Shown here piece by piece: positions 15,490-23,946 of a stretch of 64,000 nucleotides of DNA; the stretch's first letter is position 1; every line of letters starts with the position of its first letter. The translations under genes were made by a program, and so were the position numbers. Location of the stretch: the NCBI RefSeq assembly GCF_014649395.1, contig NZ_BMSY01000012.1, forward strand, positions 124,001 to 188,000, in the 5' to 3' direction. Source of the stretch: Streptomyces aureoverticillatus. Its GTDB lineage: Bacteria > Actinomycetota > Actinomycetes > Streptomycetales > Streptomycetaceae. Below the pieces are notes generated by a model. It worked only from the letters and a program-made list of their open reading frames with translations, had not been told where the DNA came from and searched no databases.

Positions 15490-16797
15490 TCACAGTTCGC
15501 CGCGCACCAGCCCGAGCAGCCGGTCGAGCACCACCGGTCCGCTCACCCGCAGCCCGTCGTGCTCGTACTCGTCCGTGACCCAGGTGCGCAGGCCCCGGAT
15601 GGTGCGGGCGGTCCGCAGGGAGTGCTCGGTGTCGACGAACAGGTCGTCGTGGTAGACGGCCGCCGCCACGGGGACCTCGTTCGCGGCCAGGCGCGCGGGG
15701 TCGTACAGCGGCGCCCAGTCGGTGCGTTCGGCGAGGAGGTCGGCGGTCTCGCGCAGGGGACGCAGGGCGGGGTCGGAGTCGAACATCCAGCGCTGCACGG
15801 CCTCGCCGGTGAACAGCAGCGGGGCGCCGTCCGCGAGGCTCTTGCCCGCGTCGAAGCGGTGGAAGTCGGCGCGCACCCGCTCGGCGGACCAGGCGGTGGG
15901 TCGGCCGCCCTGGGCGTAACACGCCTCGTGCAGCAGGGCGTACAGCGGCGCTGCGGCGTACGACAGGAGCCCCAGCACGGCTTCCTGGAAGGCGTCCGAC
16001 AGGGTTCGGCCCGCCGGGGTACGCACGAAGGCGTCCTCCAGGAGATAGTGCAGCCGGTGGCTGCCCTCGCCGGTGCCGAGCAGGATGCCGAGGGACTGGA
16101 ACGCCTCGACGGTGAGCCGGTAGCCGCCGGGCAGGACGGGCTCGTGCTCGGCCAGGTGCTCGGCGATGCGGCGGGCCCGTTCGACGTCCATGGGGTAACG
16201 CGCGTAGTGCGCCAGGGACTTGCGCTCCATGCGCGGGTACGCGGCGCGGTAGACGTCGTCCGCGTGTCCGTCGAGCGTCGGCAGGCCACCCGTGATCAGC
16301 GCCGCCCGCAGCCCCTCGGGCGCGGCCGACAGATAGTGCGTCGTACAGAAGCCGCCGAAGCTCTGGCCGAGGACCGTCCACGGGGCGCCGCCGGTCACCT
16401 CCGGACGGATCGCCTCGCAGTCGCGCACGATCGAGTCGGCACGGAAGTGCGCCAGATAGTCGGCCTGTTCGCGCGGTCCGCCGCGCAGCGGCAGCGTCTG
16501 GCGGTTGGCCGGGGTGGAGCTGCCGGTGCCGCGCTGGTCGAGCAGCAGCACCCGGTGGTCGCGCAGCGCGCGGCCGAGCCACGCCTGCTTGCCGCCGAAG
16601 CGGTTGGCGCCGAAGCCGGGCCCGCCCTGGAGGTACACCAGCCACGGCAGGTCCGCGTCCTCGCGCCCCGTCGCGACGCACTCCCGCGCGAACACCTCGA
16701 TCCGCTCACCGCCCGGCACGTCGTGATCCAACGGCACACTGAACCGCCGATCAGTGAGAACGACTCCAGGCTGACGGTACGACTCGCTCAAATCCAA
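15490..16797 (-). CDS. alpha/beta hydrolase, proline iminopeptidase-like
   Basis: This 435-residue hydrolase has the family motif LQGGPGFGANRFGG near residue 55, the segment LLLDQRGTGSST, and the nucleophile elbow VLGQSFGGF near residue 140. These identify the S33 prolyl aminopeptidase group, and the length suits its larger actinobacterial members. It would release N-terminal proline from small peptides in the cytoplasm; no signal peptide is seen. It is separated by 37 bp from the deacetylase and might be cotranscribed with it. The upstream gap holds a dispersed repeat. Confidence 0.9.
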   Translation of the reverse strand: MDLSESYRQPGVVLTDRRFSVPLDHDVPGGERIEVFARECVATGREDADLPWLVYLQGGPGFGANRFGGKQAWLGRALRDHRVLLLDQRGTGSSTPANRQTLPLRGGPREQADYLAHFRADSIVRDCEAIRPEVTGGAPWTVLGQSFGGFCTTHYLSAAPEGLRAALITGGLPTLDGHADDVYRAAYPRMERKSLAHYARYPMDVERARRIAEHLAEHEPVLPGGYRLTVEAFQSLGILLGTGEGSHRLHYLLEDAFVRTPAGRTLSDAFQEAVLGLLSYAAAPLYALLHEACYAQGGRPTAWSAERVRADFHRFDAGKSLADGAPLLFTGEAVQRWMFDSDPALRPLRETADLLAERTDWAPLYDPARLAANEVPVAAAVYHDDLFVDTEHSLRTARTIRGLRTWVTDEYEHDGLRVSGPVVLDRLLGLVRGEL

Positions 16798-16810
16798 CTC
16801 CTACGGGAGG

Positions 16811-16843
16811 TTTCAGCCCGTCCGGCGTTTGAGGACGAGCCCT
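16811..16843. repeat. dispersed intergenic repeat of the Streptomyces type
   Basis: The sequence around CCGTCCGGCGTTTGAGGAC, flanked by GAGCCC, forms a short stem (GTCC/GGAC) and matches an element I recognise as common between Streptomyces genes. It lies in the divergent gap between the iminopeptidase and lutA starts. Confidence 0.55.
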
Positions 16844-16952
16844 TAAGGCGATTACGGCACCCACCTCGCCGGCAAGGCGAACCCCCTGCCCAAGGCGCCC
16901 CCGCCAGATTACGCTGGGGCAGGCATCCGATGATCGACAGGAGGAACCAGCG

Positions 16953-17708
16953 TTGCGCGTCGCTCTGTTCCTGACGTGTGTCAACGACACGCTCTATCCC
17001 GATACGGGCCGAGCCGTGGTGAAACTCCTGACCAGGTTGGGTGTCGACGTCGACTTTCCGGCGGCGCAGACCTGTTGCGGGCAGGCCCACTACAACACCG
17101 GCTACCGACACCAGGCGGAGCCGCTCGCCCGGCATTTCTCCGATGTCTTCGGCGAGTACGAGGCCATCGTGACGCCGTCCGGATCGTGCGGCGCGATGGT
17201 GCGGGAACTGTATCCGCGGATGGGAGAGCGGGCCCGCGCCGAGGGCCGGGGCGACGCGCTCACCCGCACCCTCGCCCCCGTCGTGCCCAAGACGTACGAG
17301 CTCACCGAGTTCCTGGTCGACGTGCTGGGCGTCACCGACGTCGGGGCGTACTTCCCGCACACCGTCACGTACCACCCCACCTGCCACGGCCTGCGCTCCC
17401 TCGGCCTGGGTGACCGGCCCCAGCGGCTGCTCGCGGCGGTCCGCGGCCTCGACCTGGTCGAGCTGCCGGGCGCGCGGGAGTGCTGCGGCTTCGGCGGGAC
17501 GTTCGCCGTCAAGAACGCCGACGTGTCGGCGGCGATGGGGGCCGACAAGGTGCGCAACGCCGTGGCGACGGGAGCCGAGGTCCTGTGCGCGGCGGACAAC
17601 TCCTGCCTGATGCACCTCGGCGGCACGATGGCACGGCTGCGCACCGGCATGCGGCCCGTCCACATCGCCGAGATCCTGGCTGCCACGGAGAAGGAGCCCT
17701 GGTCATGA
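16953..17708 (+). CDS. lutA: lactate utilisation protein A, iron-sulfur subunit
   Basis: This 251-residue protein of the LutA/YkgE group contains two CCG-domain modules: AAQTCCGQAHYNTGY near residue 30 and ARECCGFGGTFAVKN near 175, with CxxC-type partners YHPTCHGLRSLG and CAADNSCLMHLGG. These bind an iron-sulfur cluster. With LutB and LutC it forms the membrane-associated L-lactate oxidising complex first described in Bacillus subtilis. The start is TTG at 16953, supported by AGGAGG eight bases upstream. Its stop overlaps the lutB ATG (ATGA). No LutR-type regulator lies next to it. Confidence 0.93.
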   Translation: MRVALFLTCVNDTLYPDTGRAVVKLLTRLGVDVDFPAAQTCCGQAHYNTGYRHQAEPLARHFSDVFGEYEAIVTPSGSCGAMVRELYPRMGERARAEGRGDALTRTLAPVVPKTYELTEFLVDVLGVTDVGAYFPHTVTYHPTCHGLRSLGLGDRPQRLLAAVRGLDLVELPGARECCGFGGTFAVKNADVSAAMGADKVRNAVATGAEVLCAADNSCLMHLGGTMARLRTGMRPVHIAEILAATEKEPWS

Positions 17709-19237
17709 GCGGGACCTTCGTGGGAATGCCCGCGTTCCCCCGGGCCGCGCGCGACGCCGTGCGCGATGCCACGCTGCGCGCCAATCTCCGCCACGCCACC
17801 CACACCATCCGCGACAAGCGCGCGAAGGCGGTCGCCGAACTCGACGACTGGGCGCGGCTGCGCGAGGCGGGCAAGCAGATCAAGGACCACACGCTGCGCC
17901 GTCTCGACCACTATCTGGTGCGGCTGGAGGAGGCGGTCACCGCGGCGGGCGGCACCGTCCACTGGGCGGCCGACGCCGACGAGGCGAACCGGATCGTCAC
18001 GGGCCTCGTCAAGGAGACCGGCGAGTCCGAGGTCCTCAAGGTCAAGTCGATGGCCACGCAGGAGATCGGGCTCAACGAAGCCCTGGAGGCGGCGGGCATC
18101 CGCGCCTACGAGACCGACCTCGCCGAACTCATCGTGCAGCTCGGCAAGGACCGCCCCTCGCACATCCTCGTCCCCGCCATCCACCGCAACCGCGGCGAGA
18201 TCCGCGACATCTTCGAGCGGGAGATGGGTCGTTGGGGCCGCCCCGCCCCCGAGCACCTCACGGACGCGCCCGCCGAACTGGCCGAGGCCGCCCGGCTGCA
18301 CCTGCGGGAGAAGTTCCTGCGCGCCAAGGTCGGTGTCTCCGGGGCGAACTTCATGGTCGCCGAGACCGGCACCCTGGTGGTCGTGGAGTCCGAGGGCAAC
18401 GGCCGCATGTGCCTGACGCTGCCCGAGACGCTGATCTCCGTCGTCGGCATCGAGAAGATCGTGCCCACCTGGCGGGACCTGGAGGTCTTCCTCCAGACCC
18501 TGCCGCGCTCCTCGACCGCCGAGCGCATGAACCCGTACACGTCGATGTGGACGGGCACCACCGACACCGACGGGCCGAGCACCTTCCACCTCGTCCTGCT
18601 GGACAACGGCCGCACCGACACCCTCGCCGACGACGTCGGCCGCCAGGCCCTGCGCTGCATCCGCTGCTCGGCCTGCCTGAACGTGTGCCCCGTCTACGAG
18701 CGGGCGGGCGGGCACGCCTACGGCTCGGTCTACCCCGGCCCGATCGGCGCCATCCTCAGCCCCCAACTGCGCGGCACGGCCAGCGCGATCGACGCCTCCC
18801 TGCCCTACGCCTCCAGCCTCTGCGGGGCCTGCTACGAGGTGTGCCCGGTCGCCATCGACATCCCCGAAGTCCTCGTCCACCTGCGCGAACGCGTCGTCCA
18901 GGGCGGCGAGTTCACCCGCCACGGCGCGAAGGTGACCCTCAAGCCCGCCCGGGGACACGCGGCCGAGCGGGCCGCGATGCGCGCGGCCGGCGAGGTGTTC
19001 GCCAGACCCGGACTGCTGCGCGCCGGTCAGCGGCTCGCCGCCCGCACCCGCCGGGTGCATCCGCGTACGCTGCCGGGGCCCGGCCGGGCGTGGAGCGCGA
19101 CCCGGGACCTGCCGAAGGTGCCGGGCGAATCGTTCCGGGACTGGTGGCAGCGCACCCGGGGCGGACGGGACGACGGACAGGACGAGGGGCAGCGGCTCGG
19201 GCAGGGGCCGGAGAGCGGGCGGGAGAGCGGCGCGTGA
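17705..19237 (+). CDS. lutB: lactate utilisation protein B, ferredoxin-like subunit
   Basis: This 510-residue protein has the LutB/YkgF domain (about 65-300; SMATQEIGLNEALE, GVSGANFMVAETGTLV) and two ferredoxin-type clusters: CIRCSACLNVCP from residue 318 and CGACYEVCP from residue 373. The C-terminal tail after residue 470 is Gly/Asp/Arg-rich and probably disordered. It transfers electrons from lactate within the LutABC complex. The ATG overlaps the lutA stop and its own stop overlaps the lutC GTG start, so the three subunits are translationally coupled. Confidence 0.95.
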   Translation: MSGTFVGMPAFPRAARDAVRDATLRANLRHATHTIRDKRAKAVAELDDWARLREAGKQIKDHTLRRLDHYLVRLEEAVTAAGGTVHWAADADEANRIVTGLVKETGESEVLKVKSMATQEIGLNEALEAAGIRAYETDLAELIVQLGKDRPSHILVPAIHRNRGEIRDIFEREMGRWGRPAPEHLTDAPAELAEAARLHLREKFLRAKVGVSGANFMVAETGTLVVVESEGNGRMCLTLPETLISVVGIEKIVPTWRDLEVFLQTLPRSSTAERMNPYTSMWTGTTDTDGPSTFHLVLLDNGRTDTLADDVGRQALRCIRCSACLNVCPVYERAGGHAYGSVYPGPIGAILSPQLRGTASAIDASLPYASSLCGACYEVCPVAIDIPEVLVHLRERVVQGGEFTRHGAKVTLKPARGHAAERAAMRAAGEVFARPGLLRAGQRLAARTRRVHPRTLPGPGRAWSATRDLPKVPGESFRDWWQRTRGGRDDGQDEGQRLGQGPESGRESGA

Positions 19238-19890
19238 CCAGTCGGGACATCATCCTCGGACGCGTACGGCGCGCCCTCGGCGACGCGGGAGACCAGGACC
19301 CGGAGGCGTCGTACGAGCAGGCCGTCGACCGCGGCTACCTGCGCGAGCACGGCGCGCGCACCACCGAGCAGACGATCGACCTCCTCGCCGAGAACCTGGC
19401 CGACTACCGGGCGATCGTGCACCGCACGGACCGCGAGGAACTGCCGCTGCTGCTGATGCGGCGGCTGGCCGCGTGCGGCGCCCGGACCGTCCTCGTGCCG
19501 CCCGCCCTGCCGCCGGGGTGGCTGGCCGCCGCCGATCCGGTCCGCGTCCACGACCGGGCCGCGAGCACGGCCGCCGAGCTGGACGAGGCCGACGCCGTCG
19601 TCACCGGCTGTGCGCTGGCGATCGCCGAGACCGGCACCCTCGTCCTGGACGGCGGCCCCGATCAAGGCCGCCGCCGCATCACCCTCGTCCCCGACCACCA
19701 CATCTGCGTCGTCCGCGTCCCCGACCAGGTCGTCTCCTCCGTACCGCAGGCCCTCGAACGGCTCGACCCCGCGCGTCCCCTCACATGGATCTCCGGGCCG
19801 TCCGCGACCAGCGACATCGAACTCGACCGCGTCGAGGGCGTGCACGGGCCGCGCACCCTGGAGGTGGTCCTGGTGACCGGGGCCGACTGA
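19234..19890 (+). CDS. lutC: lactate utilisation protein C
   Basis: This 218-residue LutC/YkgG-family protein has the LUD-domain core DAVVTGCALAIAETGTLVLDGG near residue 130 and HHICVVRVPDQVVSSV near 165. It completes the lutABC operon. The start is GTG at 19234, overlapping the lutB stop (GTGA). The exact role of LutC in the complex is less well defined than that of LutA and LutB. The gene ends 74 bp before the betaine-type ABC ATPase, which may have its own promoter. Confidence 0.93.
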   Translation: MTSRDIILGRVRRALGDAGDQDPEASYEQAVDRGYLREHGARTTEQTIDLLAENLADYRAIVHRTDREELPLLLMRRLAACGARTVLVPPALPPGWLAAADPVRVHDRAASTAAELDEADAVVTGCALAIAETGTLVLDGGPDQGRRRITLVPDHHICVVRVPDQVVSSVPQALERLDPARPLTWISGPSATSDIELDRVEGVHGPRTLEVVLVTGAD

Positions 19891-19964
19891 GCGGGTGCGG
19901 TGGGTGCGGCGCGCGGCCGGGTGCAGCGTATGCGGGGACGATCACAGGCGGTTAGCGTGAGGGA

Positions 19965-21128
19965 ATGATCCGGTTCGAGCAGGTGACCAAGCGCTACCCG
20001 GACGGCACGACGGCCGTGGACGACCTCTCCTTCGAGGTCGCCGAGGGGGAGCTGGTCACGCTCGTCGGTCCGTCCGGCTGCGGCAAGACGACCACGATGA
20101 TGATGGTGAACCGGCTGATCGAGCCGACCGCGGGCCGCATCTACGTCAACGGCGAGGACATCGCGGGCGTCGACCCGGTGCGGCTGCGCCGCCGCATCGG
20201 CTACGTCATCCAGCAGGTCGGCCTCTTCCCGCACCGCACCGTCCTCGACAACACGGCCACCGTGCCCGCGCTCGTCGGCTGGAAGCGGGCCAAGGCGCGG
20301 GCGCGCGCCGCCGAGCTCCTCGAGCTGGTCGGGCTCGACCCGAAGACCTACGGGGCCCGCTATCCGGAGCAGCTCTCGGGCGGGCAGCGCCAGCGCGTCG
20401 GCGTGGCCCGCGCGCTCGCCGCCGACCCGCCGGTGCTCCTGATGGACGAGCCGTTCGGCGCCGTCGACCCGGTGGTGCGGGAGCATCTCCAGAACGAGTT
20501 CCTGAACCTCCAGCGCACCGTGCGCAAGACCGTCCTGATGGTCACGCACGACATCGAGGAGGCCGTGCGGCTCGGCGACCGGGTCGCGGTGTACGGGCAG
20601 GGGCGCATCGAGCAGTTCGACACCCCGGGCGCCGTGCTCGGCACGCCCACGACGCCGTACGTGGCCGAATTCGTGGGCGCCGACCGGGGTCTGAAGCGAC
20701 TCTCGGTCACCGAGATCGAGGCCGACGACCTGGAACAGCCGCCCGTGGCCCGCCTCGACGAGCCCGCCACGCGGGCCGCGGCCCGGCTCCGCGCGGACGA
20801 CGCCCGCTGGGCGATGGTCCTGAACGCCGAGGGCGACCTGCACGGCTGGGTCGGCGTCGACGAGGTCGCGCGCGCCGGCGACGGGGCCACGGTCGGCGAC
20901 CTGGCGCACCGCATGAACGCCTGGGTCCCCGTCGGCACCCCGCTGAAGCAGGCGTTCGGCATGATGCTCCAGCACGACGCGGGCTGGGTCGCCGTCGTGG
21001 ACGGCGCCCGCTTCGTCGGCGTCCTGACCCCGGCGAAGCTGCACGAGGCACTGCGGCGCTCGGTGGACGCGGATGCCCACGGCGTGGGGCGGGGGGATGT
21101 GGAGTTCGACTCGGTCTCCGACGCGTAG
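19965..21128 (+). CDS. glycine betaine/choline-type ABC transporter ATPase with CBS domains
   Basis: This 387-residue ATPase has Walker A GPSGCGKTT (about 36-44), Q-loop YVIQQVGLFPH, signature LSGGQRQR, Walker B LLMDEPFGAVDP and H-loop THDIEEA. A C-terminal CBS-pair-like segment from about residue 255 ends GWVAVVDGARFVGVLTPAKL. This is the OpuCA/ProV layout, in which the CBS domains sense ionic strength. Its permeases and binding protein are encoded on the other strand at 22238-24623, beyond a methyltransferase gene, which is unusual for this transporter. The ligand (betaine, choline or carnitine) is not determined. Confidence 0.9.
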   Translation: MIRFEQVTKRYPDGTTAVDDLSFEVAEGELVTLVGPSGCGKTTTMMMVNRLIEPTAGRIYVNGEDIAGVDPVRLRRRIGYVIQQVGLFPHRTVLDNTATVPALVGWKRAKARARAAELLELVGLDPKTYGARYPEQLSGGQRQRVGVARALAADPPVLLMDEPFGAVDPVVREHLQNEFLNLQRTVRKTVLMVTHDIEEAVRLGDRVAVYGQGRIEQFDTPGAVLGTPTTPYVAEFVGADRGLKRLSVTEIEADDLEQPPVARLDEPATRAAARLRADDARWAMVLNAEGDLHGWVGVDEVARAGDGATVGDLAHRMNAWVPVGTPLKQAFGMMLQHDAGWVAVVDGARFVGVLTPAKLHEALRRSVDADAHGVGRGDVEFDSVSDA

Positions 21129-21158
21129 CGCCTCTCCGGCGCGGGGTGGCGGGGGTTT

Positions 21159-21468
21159 GGCTGCGCCCCGGCTGGGGGTGGTTCGGCACCGCCGAGGCGG
21201 TGTGTGGTGGGTGCTCGCCGTTGCGGCGGAGAAGACACCCCGGCTGGGGGTTGTTTGGCACCGCCGGGACGGTGTGTGAGGGCTGCTCGCCGTTGCGGCG
21301 GAGAAGACACCCCGGCTGGGGGTTGTTTGGCACCGCCGGGACGGTGCGTGAGGGCTGCTCGCCGTTGCGGCGGAGAACAGACCCCCGCTGGGGGCGGATC
21401 GGCACCGCCGGGACGGTGCGTGAGGGCTGCTCGCCGTTGCGGCGGAGAAGAGACCCCCGCTGGGGGCA
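21159..21468. repeat. 72-bp tandem repeat array, about four copies
   Basis: The unit begins GCTCGCCGTTGCGGCGGAGA at 21213, 21285, 21357 and 21429, an exact 72-bp period. A diverged partial copy lies before 21213 and the last copy is partial. Within a unit are CCCCGGCTGGGG and GGCACCGCCGGGACGGTGC stem-forming segments. The array fills the convergent gap between the ABC ATPase and methyltransferase genes. A 72-bp period keeps reading frame, so open frames run through it on both strands, but these show no sign of being genes. From 21470 to 21540 a shorter motif (CGGGCAGGCGCGAAG) recurs. Confidence 0.85.
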
Positions 21469-21548
21469 GGCGCGAAGGTGGCCCTGACTCGGGCAGGCGC
21501 GAAGAAGGCTTTGCCTCGGGGCAGGCGTGCGCTGTGGGTGGGGTGGAC

Positions 21549-22205
21549 TCAGAGGCGGGCGGATTCAGGTGTGCGGGCCAGCAGGTAGGCGCGGCGCGTC
21601 TGGGCCTCGCCCGGTGCCGGCTCGCGTTCCAGGCGTGCCTCCACGGCGAACCCCGCCACTTCGAGGAGTCCGGCGATGTCCGGGACGGCGAGGAAACGGA
21701 AGTCCAGGTTCACGTCGTGGCCCCACCACTCGTCCAAGTGCCGGATCTCCGTGCCGATGTGGAACGACACGAGCAGCAGCCCTGAGGGGCGCAGCACCCG
21801 CCGCGCCTCCACGAACGCCGGGAGCAGTTCGTGCGGGTCGAGGTGGATGATCGTGTAGAGGGCGACGGCCGCGCCGAACTCCCCGTCCTCGGCGGGCAGA
21901 TTCAGCAGGTCGCCCTCGCGGAACTCCACCTGGGGATACCGGGCGCGGCCCGTCGCGACCATCGCCGCCGACAGGTCGACACCGACCGCGCGCACGCCGA
22001 GCCCCGTGAGGTGGGCCGCCACGTGGCCGGGGCCGCAGCCAAGGTCGGCGACGGGCGCACCCGGTTCCGCGCGCTCCACCAGGCAGGACAGGAGCGCGCG
22101 TTCGAGCGGCTTGGCGTCGAGTTCGTCGTGCAGCCGCTGCGCGTACTCCTCGGCGACGGTGTCGTAGCTGCGCCGGACTGCTTCGTGTTCCCCGTGATCA
22201 GCCAT
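21549..22205 (-). CDS. class I SAM-dependent methyltransferase
   Basis: This 218-residue methyltransferase has SAM-binding motif I VADLGCGPGHVAAHL near residue 52, followed by the acidic loop AVGVDLSAAM, the EFREGDLLNLPAEDGEF segment and ARRVLRPSGLLLVSF near 140. The substrate is unknown. I chose ATG at 22205; an in-frame ATG four codons upstream is possible. It sits between the two halves of the betaine-type transporter and reads on the permease strand, 32 bp after the binding-protein stop, so it may be the last gene of that operon. Confidence 0.9.
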   Translation of the reverse strand: MADHGEHEAVRRSYDTVAEEYAQRLHDELDAKPLERALLSCLVERAEPGAPVADLGCGPGHVAAHLTGLGVRAVGVDLSAAMVATGRARYPQVEFREGDLLNLPAEDGEFGAAVALYTIIHLDPHELLPAFVEARRVLRPSGLLLVSFHIGTEIRHLDEWWGHDVNLDFRFLAVPDIAGLLEVAGFAVEARLEREPAPGEAQTRRAYLLARTPESARL

Positions 22206-22237
22206 GCGGGCCAGCATGGCAGGCCTGGTGCCTGCCC

Positions 22238-23272
22238 CTACAGCAGCCCCTTGTCCTCCAGGTACTTCTTCGCCACGTCCTCCGGCAGTCTGCGCCAGCT
22301 GTCCACCTGGCGGTTCATGTCGGCCAGGTCGTCCGTCGTCAGCACGGTGTTGAGGCGGCCGAGGGCGCGGGCGACGCCGTCGCTGCCGGCGTGGGAGCGG
22401 TTGACGACCGGGACGATGTAGTCGGCGTTCTGCAGGCGTTTGTCGTCGGCGAGGAGGACGAGGCCGAATTCGTCGAGCGTGGCGTCCGTCGTGGTGGTGA
22501 GGACCATCTGGTCCTGGCCGCTCTGGACGGCCTTCTTGGCCTGCGTGGTGCCGACGCCCTTGGGGTCGACGCCGGTGACGTCGATGCCGTAGACCTTCTT
22601 CAGGCCCGGTTCGCAGTAGGGGCGCTGTACGCATTCGTCGCCCGCGGCGAGCCGCACCTTCAGGCCGGACCTGCCGAGGTCGCTGAGGGTCTTCAGGTGG
22701 TGCCTGCGGGCGTACGAGGTGGCGACCGCGAACGCGTTCTGGTCCACGGCCCGGCCCGGGTCGAGGACGGTCAGGCCGCGCGGCGCGGCCAGTTTCCGCA
22801 GGGACTTCATGGTGGCGTCGAGGTCGGGCGAGCCGACGGGCTTCGCGTCGGCGCCGTTGACCTTGGCGTTGAGCCAGTCCGCGAACGTGGCCGCGTACTC
22901 GGGCACGACGTCGATCTGCCCGGACTCCAGGGCGGGTTCGTACAGTTCGCGGTTGGCGACCGACAGGATCTCCGTGCCGTATCCGGCCTTGTCCAGGAGC
23001 AGCGCGTACATCTGCGCCAGCAGATCGCTCTCCGTGAAGCCCGCGGAGCCGATGACGAGGTGTTTGCTGTCGCCGGGCGGCTCGGTGACCTCGCCCTGAG
23101 TTTCCAGGGAGGGGCCCGAGGCGCAGCCGGAGGCGAGCAGGGCGACGGCGACGGCCGTGACCAGCACGCCGCACCGGGTGCGCCGGTTCCTCCCGCGCAC
23201 GGTGCTCGTCGCGTTCGCCGCGCGCACCCCGTTCACACCTCTCACTCCGGTCGCCCCGCTCACCCCCTTCAC
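22238..23272 (-). CDS. glycine betaine/choline-type ABC substrate-binding lipoprotein
   Basis: The protein is an OpuAC/OpuCC-type binding protein (LVIGSAGFTESDLLAQMYALLL, VVPEYAATFADWL, TTTTDATLDEFGLVLLADD). A lipoprotein signal peptide ends VALLASGCAS. I give GTG at 23272 as start because it overlaps the upstream permease stop (GTGA), yielding 344 residues. The N-terminus is rich in GTG codons (VKGVSGATGVRGVNGVR), so a start a few codons downstream is equally possible. It captures an osmolyte or choline outside the membrane for the two permeases encoded upstream. Confidence 0.88.
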   Translation of the reverse strand: MKGVSGATGVRGVNGVRAANATSTVRGRNRRTRCGVLVTAVAVALLASGCASGPSLETQGEVTEPPGDSKHLVIGSAGFTESDLLAQMYALLLDKAGYGTEILSVANRELYEPALESGQIDVVPEYAATFADWLNAKVNGADAKPVGSPDLDATMKSLRKLAAPRGLTVLDPGRAVDQNAFAVATSYARRHHLKTLSDLGRSGLKVRLAAGDECVQRPYCEPGLKKVYGIDVTGVDPKGVGTTQAKKAVQSGQDQMVLTTTTDATLDEFGLVLLADDKRLQNADYIVPVVNRSHAGSDGVARALGRLNTVLTTDDLADMNRQVDSWRRLPEDVAKKYLEDKGLL

Positions 23273-23946
23273 CCCTTCCCCGCCTTGCGCGCCCACCCGG
23301 GCGCCAGCCGCTCCGCCGCCTCGAAGACGCCTTCGACCAGGAGGGCGAACACGGCGACGAGCACCGCGCCCGCCACCACCTGCGGCGTGCTGGCCAGGTT
23401 GAAGCCGGCCGTGATGATGCGGCCGAGCCCGCCGCCGCCCGCGAGGGCCGCGATGGTGGCGGTGGCGACGAGCTGCACGGCGGCGATGCGCACCCCGCTC
23501 ATGATCAGCGGCAGCGCCAGCGGCGCCTCCACCCGCCACAGCATCTGCCGCCCCGTCATGCCCATCCCGCGCGCGGCCTGTACGACACCGCGGTCGACGC
23601 CGCGCATGCCGACGTACGCGTTGGTGAGCAGCGGCGGCACGGCGAACAGCACCAGGGCGACGACGGTGGGGCCCTCGCCCCACTTCCCGAGCGGGGTCAG
23701 GAGCAGCAGGACGAGCACCGCGAAGGTCGGCACGGCGCGCCCGACGTTGGAGATGTTCACCGCGAGCGCGCCGCCCTTGCCGAGGTGGCCGAGCACGAGC
23801 GCGACGGGCAGCGCGATGAGGCAGCTGATCAGCAGGCAGACGACCGTCAGGACGAGGTGCTGGGTGAGCCGGTGCCAGATCCCGTCGTCGCCCGCCCAGT
23901 GCGCGGAGTCGGCGAGCCAGTCCCAGGCGTCGGTCAGGGTCTTCAT
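23269..23946 (-). CDS. betaine/choline-type ABC transporter permease (second)
   Basis: This 225-residue integral membrane protein has about five helices (LVLTVVCLLISCLIALPVAL first) and the BPD permease coupling loop VQAARGMGMTGRQMLWRVEAPLALP. This is the OpuCD/OpuCB type with a short soluble N-terminus (MKTLTDAWDWLADSAHW). Its ATG overlaps the stop of the first permease (ATGA) and its stop overlaps the binding-protein start. It should form a heterodimer with the first permease and use the ATPase encoded at 19965. Confidence 0.92.
   Translation of the reverse strand: MKTLTDAWDWLADSAHWAGDDGIWHRLTQHLVLTVVCLLISCLIALPVALVLGHLGKGGALAVNISNVGRAVPTFAVLVLLLLTPLGKWGEGPTVVALVLFAVPPLLTNAYVGMRGVDRGVVQAARGMGMTGRQMLWRVEAPLALPLIMSGVRIAAVQLVATATIAALAGGGGLGRIITAGFNLASTPQVVAGAVLVAVFALLVEGVFEAAERLAPGWARKAGKG

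Noticed and set aside
20707..21405. A protein with 24-residue repeats encoded by the 72-bp array
   Set aside because: The repeats stay open only because 72 is divisible by three; several frames on both strands show the same, with no ribosome-binding site or domain.
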